From the NCBI GenBank assembly GCA_018969715.1, contig JAGWXT010000011.1, forward strand, positions 1 to 51,443: a DNA stretch of 51,443 nucleotides, given 5' to 3'. A model generated the notes under the pieces. It ran no database searches, had not been told where the DNA came from, and saw nothing but the letters and a program-made list of their open reading frames with translations. The position numbers and the translations under genes are program-made. Positions within the stretch are counted from its first letter, which is position 1. Every line of letters begins with the position of its first letter. Origin of the DNA: Actinomycetales bacterium. Lineage in GTDB: Bacteria > Actinomycetota > Actinomycetes > S36-B12 > UBA5976. This document shows positions 34,471-42,676 of the stretch, one piece after another.

Positions 34471-35388
34471 ATGCCACTGCTGCCGCTGCCGGGTCTGCTC
34501 GCACATGCTCGCCGGCACGGGTACGCACTTGGGTACTTCGAGTCCTGGGACTCGTACTCCTTCGAGGGGGTACTGGCCGCCGCCCGCACGGCCGAGTCCC
34601 CGGTGATCGTCGGCTTCGGGGCGACGATGCTCGATGGCGAGTGGCTGGACGGCGGGGGCATCGCACTGCTCGGCGCAACCGGACGCGCCCTGCTTGCCGA
34701 CTGCCCCGTGCCGGTGGCACTGCTGCTCAATGAGACGCACTCACTGGGGCAGGCGGTCACGGGCATCGATGCGGGGTTCACCGCAGTGATGATGGACACT
34801 CACCACTGGCCAGCGGCGGACACCGTCGCTGCGGTTGCCGAGCTGGTCAAGGTCGCCCAACCCCGCGGGGTGGCCGTCGAGGCCGAGGTCGGCAGCCTGC
34901 CGGACTTCGTCGACGGTCAGATTGCGGGAACTGCCCAGCTGACGGATCCGGCGGTTGCCCGCGATTTCGTCGCCGCCACCGGCGTCGACTGCCTTGCGGT
35001 GTCGGTGGGAAACGTCCACCTGCTCACCGACGGTGCGGCGGAGTTGGACCTTGACCGGTTGCGGGCGATCGGGGAGGCCGTCCCCGTGCCCCTTGCCCTT
35101 CATGGGGGGACGGGGCTGCCCCTCGACGCGCTGCCCGCCGCCATCGCAGCCGGGGTCGCCAAGATCAATGTCGGCACCCGGTTGAAGGCCGCGTACCTCG
35201 AGGCACTCAGCAAGGCGTTGGCGTCGCGCACGGGGCGCGAGTCCGTCCACGACCTGCTCGGCTCCCACCGAGCGCTGGATGTTCAGGTGGCTGGCCGCCA
35301 AGCGGTGAGCGAGGTGGTGGTCGCATTGCTGGAGCGCTACGGTTCGGCCGGCCGATCCGGCTGCGTCCTACGAGAGGTGTCACCGTGA
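34471..35388 (+). CDS. Class II aldolase-family protein (altered active site)
   Basis: The protein has 305 residues of the ketose-bisphosphate/tagatose-bisphosphate aldolase group. Metal and phosphate sites are visible: GVAVEAEVGSL, AVSVGNVHLL, LALHGGTGLP and AKINVGTRLK. In the usual strand that reads LHLDHG, this protein has LLLNETHSLG, so the catalytic aspartate two before the metal-binding histidine region is not in its normal place. Either a neighbouring residue substitutes or the substrate is unusual. Its stop overlaps the E1 gene start (GTGA), which couples aldol cleavage to a 2-oxoacid or similar dehydrogenase. Confidence 0.82.
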   Translation: MPLLPLPGLLAHARRHGYALGYFESWDSYSFEGVLAAARTAESPVIVGFGATMLDGEWLDGGGIALLGATGRALLADCPVPVALLLNETHSLGQAVTGIDAGFTAVMMDTHHWPAADTVAAVAELVKVAQPRGVAVEAEVGSLPDFVDGQIAGTAQLTDPAVARDFVAATGVDCLAVSVGNVHLLTDGAAELDLDRLRAIGEAVPVPLALHGGTGLPLDALPAAIAAGVAKINVGTRLKAAYLEALSKALASRTGRESVHDLLGSHRALDVQVAGRQAVSEVVVALLERYGSAGRSGCVLREVSP

Positions 35389-37460
35389 CCATGACCCTGC
35401 CCCCCCCGGCCATCGACCTCTCCGGCGTTCCGGCATCGGATGCGCTCACCCTCTACACGGAGCTGCTGCGGCTGCGTCAGTTCGAGGACCGCGTCTACCA
35501 ATTGTTCCTCAAGGGCGAGCTACCCGGCACCGTCCACCAGTACCAGGGACAGGAGGCCGTCGCGGTCGGGGTGTGTGCCGCCCTCGGTCCCGATGACTGG
35601 ATCACCTCAACCCACCGCCCACATGGCCACGCACTGGCCAAGGGGGTGACGATGCGAGCGGCCATGGCTGAGCTCTACGGACGGGCAACCGGTTGCTGTG
35701 GGGGCAAGGGTGGATCGATGCACCTTGGTGACCCGGGCGTGGGCATGGTACCGGCGATCGCCATCGTTGCCGGCGGCGTGAGCATCGTCACCGGCATGGG
35801 GCTGGCCTTCCGCATGCAGGGGACCGGTCAGGTGGCGGCGTGCTTCTTCGGAGAGGGAGCCACGAATGAGGGGGCATTCCACGAGGGAGTAAATCTTGCG
35901 GCTGTGCAACGCCTGCCGATCGTCTACATCTGCGAGAACAACCTCTACGGCGCTTCCACGCCCTTCCACCGCACGAGCCTCGTGCCGGATGTTGCGGCGC
36001 GAATGGCCGGGTACGGGATCGAGTCGGTCATCGTCGACGGCATGGATGTCGTCGCCGTCCGCAACGCCACCGCCTGGGCACATGCGCGGGCACGCGCCGG
36101 TGCGGGGCCGACCCTGATCGAGGCCAAGACCTACCGGTTCGCCGGCCACAGCCGAGGGGATGCCCGCAAGTACCGAAGCCGCGATGAGGAGAGCGCCTGG
36201 CGGGAGCGCGACCCCATCGACCGGATGGCCGCCGCTCTGCTCACCGCCGGGATCGCCACCGAGGACGACCTCGCGCGGATGGCCGATGAGGTGGCCGCCG
36301 AGCTCACCGATGCCGTGGAGTTCGCCCGTTCCTCCCCCGATCCACTGCCGGAGCAGGCGCTCACCGACGCCTACACCCCTGCGCGCACGCGCCCCGTCAG
36401 CCCGGCTGTGCCGCGTACGGACGTCGCCCCGCCAGCACAGGAGCGACGGCTCACGATCGCCGAGGCGATCAGAGAGGCCATCGCCGAGGAGATGGCTCGG
36501 GATGAGCGCGTGTTCCTCATCGGCGAGGACATCGGCATTCCAGGCGGATTCGGGGGGGCTTTCGGGGTGTACCTCGGGCTGCCGGAGCGGTTCGGTCACG
36601 AGCGCATCATCGACACACCCATCAGTGAAAAGGCGGTTGCGGGCACTGCGGTCGGGGCCGCGCTGATGGGAATGCGTCCGATCCCGGACCTGCAGTACTC
36701 CGATTTCATCTTCGAGTGCATGGATGAGATCGTCAACCAGGCGGCGAAACTCCGGTACATGTCAGGCGGCACGATGAGCGTGCCGATGGTGCTGCGCTGC
36801 CCGGTCGGCACTGCCAATCGCGGCGCCCAGCACGGGCAGTCACCGGAGAGCTACTTCATCCACGTCCCCGGGCTCAAGGTTGTCTGTCCCTCGGATGCCT
36901 ATACAGCCAAGGGGGTGATGCTCTCCGCGATCCGCGATGACGATCCGGTACTCGTGTTCGAGCACAAGCTCCTCTACGGCAGCAAGGGGCGGGAGTCAGC
37001 GGGGGGGATGGACCTCACCGCTCACGTTCCTGTCGATGAGTACCTGTTCCCGATCGGGCAGGCGGTCATTCGGCGGCCGGGTCGGGACATCACCGTGGTG
37101 GCCACGCACCTCACCCTCTACCGCTGCCTTGCCGTAGCGGAGGAGCTCATGCACCAGGGCATCGAGTGCGAGGTGATCGACCCGGTCTCCCTGCTGCCCC
37201 TGGACACCGACACGCTCATCGCCTCGGTCAGCCGCACCGGCCGACTGCTCATCGCCCACGAGGACACGCTCACGGGCGGCTGGGGGGCGGAGGTTGCCGC
37301 TCGTATCGGCGAGCACTGCTTCGGGCTGCTGCGGGCACCGATCCGGAGGGTCGCGGCCCATGACGTGCCACTGCCGGTGGCGCCGGTGCTGGAGCAGGAG
37401 GTGGTGCCGTCAATGGCGCGCATCCGCGCGGCGATCGAGGCCTGCGTCTCCATCGGCTGA
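35385..37460 (+). CDS. Fused E1 alpha-beta 2-oxoacid/acetoin dehydrogenase-type protein
   Basis: The protein has 691 residues. Residues 1-330 form the alpha half: CCGGKGGSMHLGDPG, then the thiamine-pyrophosphate motif from GEGATNEG (156) to ENN (184). After a proline-rich linker (330-352) comes the beta half from about 355: LTIAEAIREAIAEEM, FLIGEDIG, DTPISEKAVAGTAVGAAL and QAAKLRYMSGG. Separate alpha and beta subunits are fused into one chain. It probably decarboxylates a 2-oxoacid or cleaves an acetoin-like compound, passing the acyl group to the small lipoyl protein downstream. No E2 acyltransferase or E3 gene is in the window. Confidence 0.9.
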   Translation: MTMTLPPPAIDLSGVPASDALTLYTELLRLRQFEDRVYQLFLKGELPGTVHQYQGQEAVAVGVCAALGPDDWITSTHRPHGHALAKGVTMRAAMAELYGRATGCCGGKGGSMHLGDPGVGMVPAIAIVAGGVSIVTGMGLAFRMQGTGQVAACFFGEGATNEGAFHEGVNLAAVQRLPIVYICENNLYGASTPFHRTSLVPDVAARMAGYGIESVIVDGMDVVAVRNATAWAHARARAGAGPTLIEAKTYRFAGHSRGDARKYRSRDEESAWRERDPIDRMAAALLTAGIATEDDLARMADEVAAELTDAVEFARSSPDPLPEQALTDAYTPARTRPVSPAVPRTDVAPPAQERRLTIAEAIREAIAEEMARDERVFLIGEDIGIPGGFGGAFGVYLGLPERFGHERIIDTPISEKAVAGTAVGAALMGMRPIPDLQYSDFIFECMDEIVNQAAKLRYMSGGTMSVPMVLRCPVGTANRGAQHGQSPESYFIHVPGLKVVCPSDAYTAKGVMLSAIRDDDPVLVFEHKLLYGSKGRESAGGMDLTAHVPVDEYLFPIGQAVIRRPGRDITVVATHLTLYRCLAVAEELMHQGIECEVIDPVSLLPLDTDTLIASVSRTGRLLIAHEDTLTGGWGAEVAARIGEHCFGLLRAPIRRVAAHDVPLPVAPVLEQEVVPSMARIRAAIEACVSIG

Positions 37461-37533
37461 CCGCACGGGGCCGGCCCCGGGTGCTCCGCCAGCGGCGCGC
37501 TCATCGCGGCGGGAACGTGGGATCATCCTCGCC

Positions 37534-37812
37534 ATGGTGCATGAGATCCGACTTCCCAACCTCGGGCAGACCTCAGACGAGATGTCCGTGGTGTCCTGGT
37601 ACAAGTCCCCCGGCGATCGCGTTGCCATCGCCGAGCCACTGCTGTGCGTGGAGACCGACAAGGCGCAGGTCGACGTGGAGTCGGCCGAGGCGGGCCTGCT
37701 GCTGCGCCAGGTGGTGCAGCCGGGGGCGGAGGTGCGTGCCGGTGACCTGGTTGCCCTCATCGGGGATGCCACCGAGCAGGCGCGGTTCACCGACAGTACG
37801 GGCGATGGCTGA
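37534..37812 (+). CDS. Stand-alone lipoyl-domain protein
   Basis: The protein has 92 residues and is little more than one lipoyl/biotinyl domain. The lysine to be modified is K43 in VETDKAQVDVES, the lipoyl type. Full E2 proteins carry this domain followed by a subunit-binding and a catalytic domain; here neither exists. It should carry the acyl group made by the fused E1 73 bp upstream, with the acyltransferase missing or elsewhere. Acetyl-group transfer to an unknown acceptor is a possibility. The start is ATG 37534 and the stop overlaps the next gene. Confidence 0.88.
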   Translation: MVHEIRLPNLGQTSDEMSVVSWYKSPGDRVAIAEPLLCVETDKAQVDVESAEAGLLLRQVVQPGAEVRAGDLVALIGDATEQARFTDSTGDG

Positions 37813-38482
37813 GCCCCCGGGCCACAGCCCCACCGCCGCGGACTACGGCCCCGAGTACTTCACCTCGCTCTACGGTGCCGAGCCGAGCCAGACGCGGATC
37901 GACCGCTGGCGGGATCGAATGCTGCGGGATCGGGCCTTACGCCACTGTCCGGTGCCGCCGGCGGAGGCGCGGGTGCTCGACATCGGCTGCGGGTACGGAT
38001 GGCTGCTGGATGCCTTCGGTGGCGTGCGCGAGCGCGCGGGCTCGGATATCTCGGCGCACGCCATCGCCATGGCCCGCGCACGTCACCCGGAGCGCGACTA
38101 CCGCGTTGCGGACGTCCAGCAGCCGCTGCCGTTCACCGGGCCATTCCATATCGTCCTTGCGGTGAACGTCCTTGAGCATCTCGCCGACCCGGCCGCTGCC
38201 GTGGCGGCCATTGCCGCGGTCTGCGGACCCGGCAGTGCGATCGTGGTCCACCTGCCCACGATTGACAATCGCATCTCCGGGTGGATCTATGAGCGGACGT
38301 ACGCGGTGGACCCCACGCATGTCTACCGCCCCACGAATCGTCAGTTGCGTTCCCTCTTCGAATCTCAGGGCCTGCGGGCAGCGGAGGCCACGTCACTTCC
38401 GCACACGCCACCGTGGCTGGCCCGCAGGGTCAGCATCCATCCCTCGCACTTGGCGGTCTTCACGGTGCCGACCGAGCCGTAG
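37805..38482 (+). CDS. Class I SAM-dependent methyltransferase
   Basis: The protein has 225 residues. Motif I is VLDIGCGYGWLLDAF, motif II lies in SDISAHAIAMARARHP, and the acidic motif III/IV in ADVQQPLPFTGPFHIVLAVNVLEHLADP. The layout matches Methyltransf_11/23-type enzymes. The ATG at 37805 overlaps the end of the lipoyl gene by 8 bp. No substrate can be named; a link to the lipoyl/E1 pair is only positional. It converges with dsbB with 8 bp between stops. Confidence 0.85.
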   Translation: MAEPPGHSPTAADYGPEYFTSLYGAEPSQTRIDRWRDRMLRDRALRHCPVPPAEARVLDIGCGYGWLLDAFGGVRERAGSDISAHAIAMARARHPERDYRVADVQQPLPFTGPFHIVLAVNVLEHLADPAAAVAAIAAVCGPGSAIVVHLPTIDNRISGWIYERTYAVDPTHVYRPTNRQLRSLFESQGLRAAEATSLPHTPPWLARRVSIHPSHLAVFTVPTEP

Positions 38483-38490
38483 TCCTTCGC

Positions 38491-39174
38491 TCAGGCGCGA
38501 GTCGCGCCGTCCCGCCGGTCGATAGCCCGCTCAAGGAGAACCGCCACCAGGGCGCTGATCCCGGCAAGCAGTGCGATGAAGAGCAGACCACCGACCGAGC
38601 CCAGCCCCCACTGCTTCTCCGGGTTGTCCGGGCACATTCCCAATCCGCACTGAGGCAGCACGGACAGCCCCATAATCACCGTGTCCAGGGTGATCCAGAC
38701 GATCGCGATCAGGCCGATCGTCCGCCATGGTGAGGGGGAGTGCAGTCCGCCGTGGTCCCCGGCAGCGAAGGGCGCCTGCCACAGGAGCATCACCGCGCAG
38801 CCGACAACCGCGATGACGAAGGTGATGAACGCCCACGTGTACAGGTGGAAGCCGAACACCGCCGGCCCATAGCCGGGGTCGTTGGGGTCGGCGATGTGCA
38901 AGAGGATCTGACGCACACTCCCGGCTCCGCCGACAACCGCTGCAAGAATGCTGACCGCGTAATGCGCCGGCCGCATACCCCACAGCAGGTTCATGATCGG
39001 TCCGATGGCGAGCCCGATCATCCCTGAGCGCTGGATCAGGCACAGCGGGCAGGGCGCTTCGTCGAAGCCGAACTGCAGGTCCATCGACCCGGAGAGAACG
39101 AGCAGCAGCCCGGCGAGGCCTGCGATATTGAGGATCCGGGCGATCAGCAGGGAGCGATCGGTGGACGCGGTCAT
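38491..39174 (-). CDS. dsbB: DsbB-family thiol oxidase
   Basis: The protein has 227 residues, about five hydrophobic segments. The first periplasmic motif is PCPLCLIQR (C42, C45) and a second pair lies in VLPQCGLGMCPDNP. DsbB-type proteins oxidise thioredoxin-like partners outside the membrane and pass electrons to quinone. The protein is somewhat long for the family, with an extra hydrophobic segment toward the C-terminus. Its ATG has GAGGAG upstream and lies 25 bp after the DUF5993 gene. Confidence 0.9.
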   Translation of the reverse strand: MTASTDRSLLIARILNIAGLAGLLLVLSGSMDLQFGFDEAPCPLCLIQRSGMIGLAIGPIMNLLWGMRPAHYAVSILAAVVGGAGSVRQILLHIADPNDPGYGPAVFGFHLYTWAFITFVIAVVGCAVMLLWQAPFAAGDHGGLHSPSPWRTIGLIAIVWITLDTVIMGLSVLPQCGLGMCPDNPEKQWGLGSVGGLLFIALLAGISALVAVLLERAIDRRDGATRA

Positions 39175-39199
39175 CGCGGGCGTCTCCTCGGAGTCGACA

Positions 39200-39361
39200 T
39201 CAGAAGTTCAACGGGATCGGGTCGGTCATGTGCATCCGCAGGAGGATGACGGTCCATCCCAGTGTGACCAGCGACAGGGGAATCGTCCACCGCTTGCGCA
39301 GGAACACTCCGGTGAGGACGACCGTCCACAGCACGAACATGGAGAACATCACAGCCGGCAT
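39200..39361 (-). CDS. DUF5993 small membrane protein
   Basis: I read this 53-residue gene from sequence by hand; its size is below usual ORF-calling limits. It starts MPAVMFSMFV, has two hydrophobic segments separated by RKRW, and ends HMTDPIPLNF, the C-terminal signature (H-x-TD-x-L/I-x-L-x-F) seen in DUF5993 proteins, which are repeatedly found beside dsbB. The start is ATG 39361 and the next gene is dsbB on the same strand. A larger ORF in another frame covering the same bases is a shadow. Confidence 0.78.
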   Translation of the reverse strand: MPAVMFSMFVLWTVVLTGVFLRKRWTIPLSLVTLGWTVILLRMHMTDPIPLNF

Positions 39362-39438
39362 GGTAGTGATGAATCGGACGGGATGCCTGTCGAGTGGTCT
39401 GCGGCCGTGCCGGCTGCCGACGCACTATTCTGCAGCCG

Positions 39439-40149
39439 ATGCGACATGAGGACACGGCGGCGGTGCGGGGATTCTTCGCCGATTGGGCTGTCTACCAGGC
39501 CGCGGTCCGCGGCAACAGCCTTCGCCACCGCGAGGCAGCCGCGGCGATGCGCGCGGCCATCACCGCCCGAGGCACCGGCGCCGGCCGGGTCCTTGACCTC
39601 GGCTGTGGCGACGCCGGCATGGCCAGCCTGGTGCTGGCGGACCTCTCGCCGCACAGCTACCTCGGCATTGACCTCACACCGCAGGCGCTGGCGCTCGCCG
39701 AGCGCACCGCGGCCGCGTGGGCATTTCCGCACGCATTTCAGGTGGGGGACCTGCGCACAGTTCTGGCGCACCTCAGTGAGACCGTCGACACGGTGATCGT
39801 CTCGCTTGCGATGCATCATCTGCCCACCTCGGACAAGCCGGAGTTCTTCCGACTCGTCCGTGAACGACTCGGCCCGGCCGGCCTGCTGCTGATGTACGAG
39901 CCGGCATCGCTGCCAGGAGAGTTGCGTGCGGACTACTGCGATCGCGCGGCCCATGCCTTCCGATTGCATTTCACCGAGGTGTCGCCACCCGATGTCGAAG
40001 CGATCATCGATCACGTGCGCAGCGCCGACTACCCCGAGCCACCGGGCGACTATGCGCGAATGGCGCTGGACGCCGGTTTTCGCAGCGTCCGAGTGGGCTA
40101 TGAGGACCCCGACCGGTTGTGGGCGATGATCGCCATCGGGGTGGATTGA
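39439..40149 (+). CDS. Class I SAM-dependent methyltransferase
   Basis: The protein has 236 residues. Motif I is VLDLGCGDAGMASLV with motif II LGIDLTPQALALAE, and the acidic/NPPY-region equivalent at VDTVIVSLAMHHL. The start is ATG 39439. It is divergent from the DUF5993-dsbB pair. The substrate is unknown. It lies directly before the left repeat of the cassette and ends 21 bp before the AAC(3)-like stop; it is a good candidate for the original chromosomal neighbour of the LigT-like gene. Confidence 0.83.
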   Translation: MRHEDTAAVRGFFADWAVYQAAVRGNSLRHREAAAAMRAAITARGTGAGRVLDLGCGDAGMASLVLADLSPHSYLGIDLTPQALALAERTAAAWAFPHAFQVGDLRTVLAHLSETVDTVIVSLAMHHLPTSDKPEFFRLVRERLGPAGLLLMYEPASLPGELRADYCDRAAHAFRLHFTEVSPPDVEAIIDHVRSADYPEPPGDYARMALDAGFRSVRVGYEDPDRLWAMIAIGVD

Positions 40150-40170
40150 GGTCTACTGGCGGCAGCGGCC

Positions 40171-40980
40171 TCAGCGCGATGCCGCCCCCTCGAGGGAAAC
40201 CTGCTCGAAGTCGTCGATGACGAAGCCTCGACCGAGGGACTCCAGCATCGGCTCCACCCATGCCCGCGACTCGCCAGCGATGGGCCATAACGGATCAGTC
40301 GCGGCCTTTTGCTGCCACGTCAGCACGAAGTCCTGGGCATCGACCTCAAGTGAGTGAGCGAACCTGTCACTGCTCCGGACGGCCCCCGCCGCCATCATGG
40401 CGGTGGCGATCTCATCGAAGTCGTAGGCAACGCGCCGCCGTAGATCTGTCACGGGGTAGCGCAGCCGCACCTGCCTTGTGTTTCCATCCCAGTCAACCGT
40501 CGTTCCTTCGAAGTCCTTGGCATACCGGTACGGCGGAAACGCACCACCGGCGAGTTCGGCGTGGTGGAAGAGGCTCAGCGCCCCCACGCCACATCCAAGG
40601 AGGGCCACGCGCCCATTCCACCTCACCAGTGACGCCAGCAGTCCTGCGTCCCCGAGTGGCTCAACCACAAGAGCGCTAGCTGCCTGACAAACGGGTTCGC
40701 CAGTCCCAGCAATCGAGAAGATTGGGGTCGGCGTGCGCCACGCGGCATGCGAGACACGGAAGTATTCCGTGAGGACGCCTGTGTGGCTGACGTCCGTGCG
40801 ACGATCGAACGATCTCGCTCGCGGAAAGTCGTAGTTGAAAGTGGGCATCCAGATTTCGCTTCCGGGATAGGCGGAGAGGATATCCCTTGTCAATCCGGTC
40901 AGTGCGGCCTTCCTGTCAGGTCGACCCACGGTGCTTCGAAGAAGTCGCCGAAGATCGGAATGCACCATGACGACGGTCAT
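40171..40980 (-). CDS. AAC(3)-family N-acyltransferase
   Basis: The protein has 269 residues of the AAC(3) antibiotic-acetyltransferase fold. MPTFNYDFPRARSFDRRTDV and the acceptor-site histidine segment SHAAWRTPTPIFSIAGTG are typical. In surface-sugar and antibiotic-like clusters these proteins move an acyl group from ACP or CoA to a sugar amine; resistance is less likely here because the preceding genes make an acyl-ACP. Its ATG overlaps the MaoC-SDR stop. The last residues EQVSLEGAASR come from the left repeat, almost the same tail as the LigT-like protein's. Confidence 0.83.
   Translation of the reverse strand: MTVVMVHSDLRRLLRSTVGRPDRKAALTGLTRDILSAYPGSEIWMPTFNYDFPRARSFDRRTDVSHTGVLTEYFRVSHAAWRTPTPIFSIAGTGEPVCQAASALVVEPLGDAGLLASLVRWNGRVALLGCGVGALSLFHHAELAGGAFPPYRYAKDFEGTTVDWDGNTRQVRLRYPVTDLRRRVAYDFDEIATAMMAAGAVRSSDRFAHSLEVDAQDFVLTWQQKAATDPLWPIAGESRAWVEPMLESLGRGFVIDDFEQVSLEGAASR
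40179..40207. repeat. Direct repeat, left copy (cassette boundary)
   Basis: This 29-bp sequence matches 44299-44327 at 27 of 29 positions, the first 18 without change. It holds the palindrome CCCTCGAGGG at its centre (40187-40196). It lies in the 3' end of the AAC(3)-like gene. Confidence 0.93.
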
Positions 40981-42413
40981 GTGACAGGAGTCCGCTGGCG
41001 CATCAGCGCATCCCCTCCCGGAGTCGAGGACGACGGGACTTCCGCGAGCACCAGCGTTGCCGCCTCGGCAACGCTCAGGACTCCGTCGGTTCGCAGGTGA
41101 AAGGCAAGCGAGGTTCGTACCGGGGGAAGGCGGACCACGCTGGATCTGACGCTGGGAGCTTCGCGCTGCGCCTCGTACACGAGTTGTTCGGCGCTGGCCT
41201 TGGCCGCGAGGTAGTGACCTACGTGGCGCGGGACGAGTAAGTCCAGGTCCTCCTTCAGAAAGGCCGTGGAGACGAGGATGCAGGTACCCCCAGCCTGTTC
41301 AAGGAGAGGCAGCACCGCCATCAGCGGGTTGAGCACCAGTAGGGCCTCAGTCCGCAAGTACTCAGCAACCCTCGGAAGATGGCGGGAGTCGACACTCAGT
41401 TCCCCCAGTGGACCGGTGGCATTGAGCACCAGGAGGGACACAGGAGACGATGCGAACTGGGCCGCAACCTCGTGAACTTGTGGGCCGTTCAGGAGATCGC
41501 ATTCGCGCTGCCAGGGCTCAGTGGCCCGCCGTTGCAGGGAATACGCCCGCCAGCCCCGTTCGTTCAGCGCGGCGACAATGGCCCGACCGATTCCCCTGCC
41601 CGCCCCGGTGACGAGGGCGATTCCGGCGTTCCCGCTTCCCAAGGTGACTGGGGACAACTCCGCAGCACCGTCTCTGATGAAGGCCATCACTTCGATGTCC
41701 ATTCCATTCCCGGCATCGCCTAGGCGGATGGCTAGGCGGCACATTCCCCTGTCCAGCGCCCGCCGGCTTGCAAGGCGAACCCGAACATTCCCCGGCCGAA
41801 TTGCACCACCTCCCCCTGCCACGCGACATCCTTTGAGCATGGCCTGCCGCCCAGGAAACTCCATTCCCACGACATAGGACGCAACGGCGAGAGCGACGTA
41901 TACCCACTCGCGACCGATTGCCGGAACTGAGCAATCCACATGAGGCCAGTAAGTGCCGATATCGACCTCATCGGGTGCATCGCCGTTGTCACTGTGAAAT
42001 AGATCGGCATTCTCCCGCGCCTGAGTCCGCGGAATCTGTGGCGGCCACTGGTGGTCGCCTGGACTCACTGACGGTGACGCGGCCGAATCCACGACCACCA
42101 CGATCGTCACCAGCAGACAGCGGCCATCTCTCACCTCGATGTAGTGCGTGTTCCCCTCCGACCGATCAACAATCTGGTATTCCGTGTCGGCGTACGCAGG
42201 AGCATGGAACCGTGCCTGCACCGATGTGATGTGGACGGACGCTGGGATGACGCTGCCAATGCTCCGCCACACCACCAGCGCGCCGTGCACGACGGGCACT
42301 CGGACGTGCGTCTGGCGCGCATAGTCATGAGACAGGTGAAGCGGACTGCGGTCCCCCGTGCTCTCCGCAAACTGCGCAACTTGGTCGGTGGTAACAAGAA
42401 GGACGGGGGTCAC
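40977..42413 (-). CDS. MaoC-like dehydratase fused to SDR reductase
   Basis: The protein has 478 residues. The N-terminal half is a MaoC hot-dog dehydratase with the catalytic pair D21 and H26 in STGDRSPLHLSHDYA; a second hot-dog-like stretch follows (about 125-260). The C-terminal 210 are a short-chain dehydrogenase: VTGAGRGIGRAIVAAL for the cofactor and the SDR tyrosine and lysine in GHYLAAKAS. Such a fusion could reduce and dehydrate an acyl-ACP. Codon choice has more A/T at third positions than neighbouring genes. Overlaps on both sides: ATGA with the ACP gene and with the AAC(3)-like gene. Confidence 0.83.
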   Translation of the reverse strand: MTPVLLVTTDQVAQFAESTGDRSPLHLSHDYARQTHVRVPVVHGALVVWRSIGSVIPASVHITSVQARFHAPAYADTEYQIVDRSEGNTHYIEVRDGRCLLVTIVVVVDSAASPSVSPGDHQWPPQIPRTQARENADLFHSDNGDAPDEVDIGTYWPHVDCSVPAIGREWVYVALAVASYVVGMEFPGRQAMLKGCRVAGGGGAIRPGNVRVRLASRRALDRGMCRLAIRLGDAGNGMDIEVMAFIRDGAAELSPVTLGSGNAGIALVTGAGRGIGRAIVAALNERGWRAYSLQRRATEPWQRECDLLNGPQVHEVAAQFASSPVSLLVLNATGPLGELSVDSRHLPRVAEYLRTEALLVLNPLMAVLPLLEQAGGTCILVSTAFLKEDLDLLVPRHVGHYLAAKASAEQLVYEAQREAPSVRSSVVRLPPVRTSLAFHLRTDGVLSVAEAATLVLAEVPSSSTPGGDALMRQRTPVT

Positions 42414-42676
42414 CCTGCGCGTACCCGCCCCACGAGTGCGGCCAGATCCCGGAAGTCCGCGATCTGGCTGAAGTCAGCCTCATCGAAGGTCACCCCGAAA
42501 CGCTCCTCAATTTCCGCGATGATCTCCACGAAGGCGAAGCTGTCCCACTGAGCGGTCGACCCCCACCTGGCATTGCGACACTCCGCCTCCGAAAGATCCA
42601 GGCAACGTGCCATCACCGCCAGCACTCTCGCCTCGACTCCATCAATGGGGTCTGCTGGCGGACTCGGGTCAGTCAT
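42410..42676 (-). CDS. Acyl carrier protein
   Basis: The protein has 88 residues. The phosphopantetheine site is S46 in AQWDSFAFVEII, a D-S-F variant of the usual D-S-L. It has the normal four-helix length with acidic helices (EIIAEIEERFGV). Its start overlaps the end of the FkbH gene by 8 bp and its stop overlaps the MaoC-SDR start. It should carry the acyl unit that FkbH loads. Confidence 0.9.
   Translation of the reverse strand: MTDPSPPADPIDGVEARVLAVMARCLDLSEAECRNARWGSTAQWDSFAFVEIIAEIEERFGVTFDEADFSQIADFRDLAALVGRVRAG

Noticed and set aside
39171-39455. 94-residue leftward ORF
   Set aside because: It is rich in Arg, His and Pro and covers the DUF5993 gene in another frame; the 53-residue frame has the hydrophobic pattern and family ending.
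40171-40980. Aminoglycoside resistance gene
   Set aside because: AAC(3)-fold proteins also act in glycan or natural-product acylation, and the gene is coupled to an ACP and FkbH gene, which favours that role.
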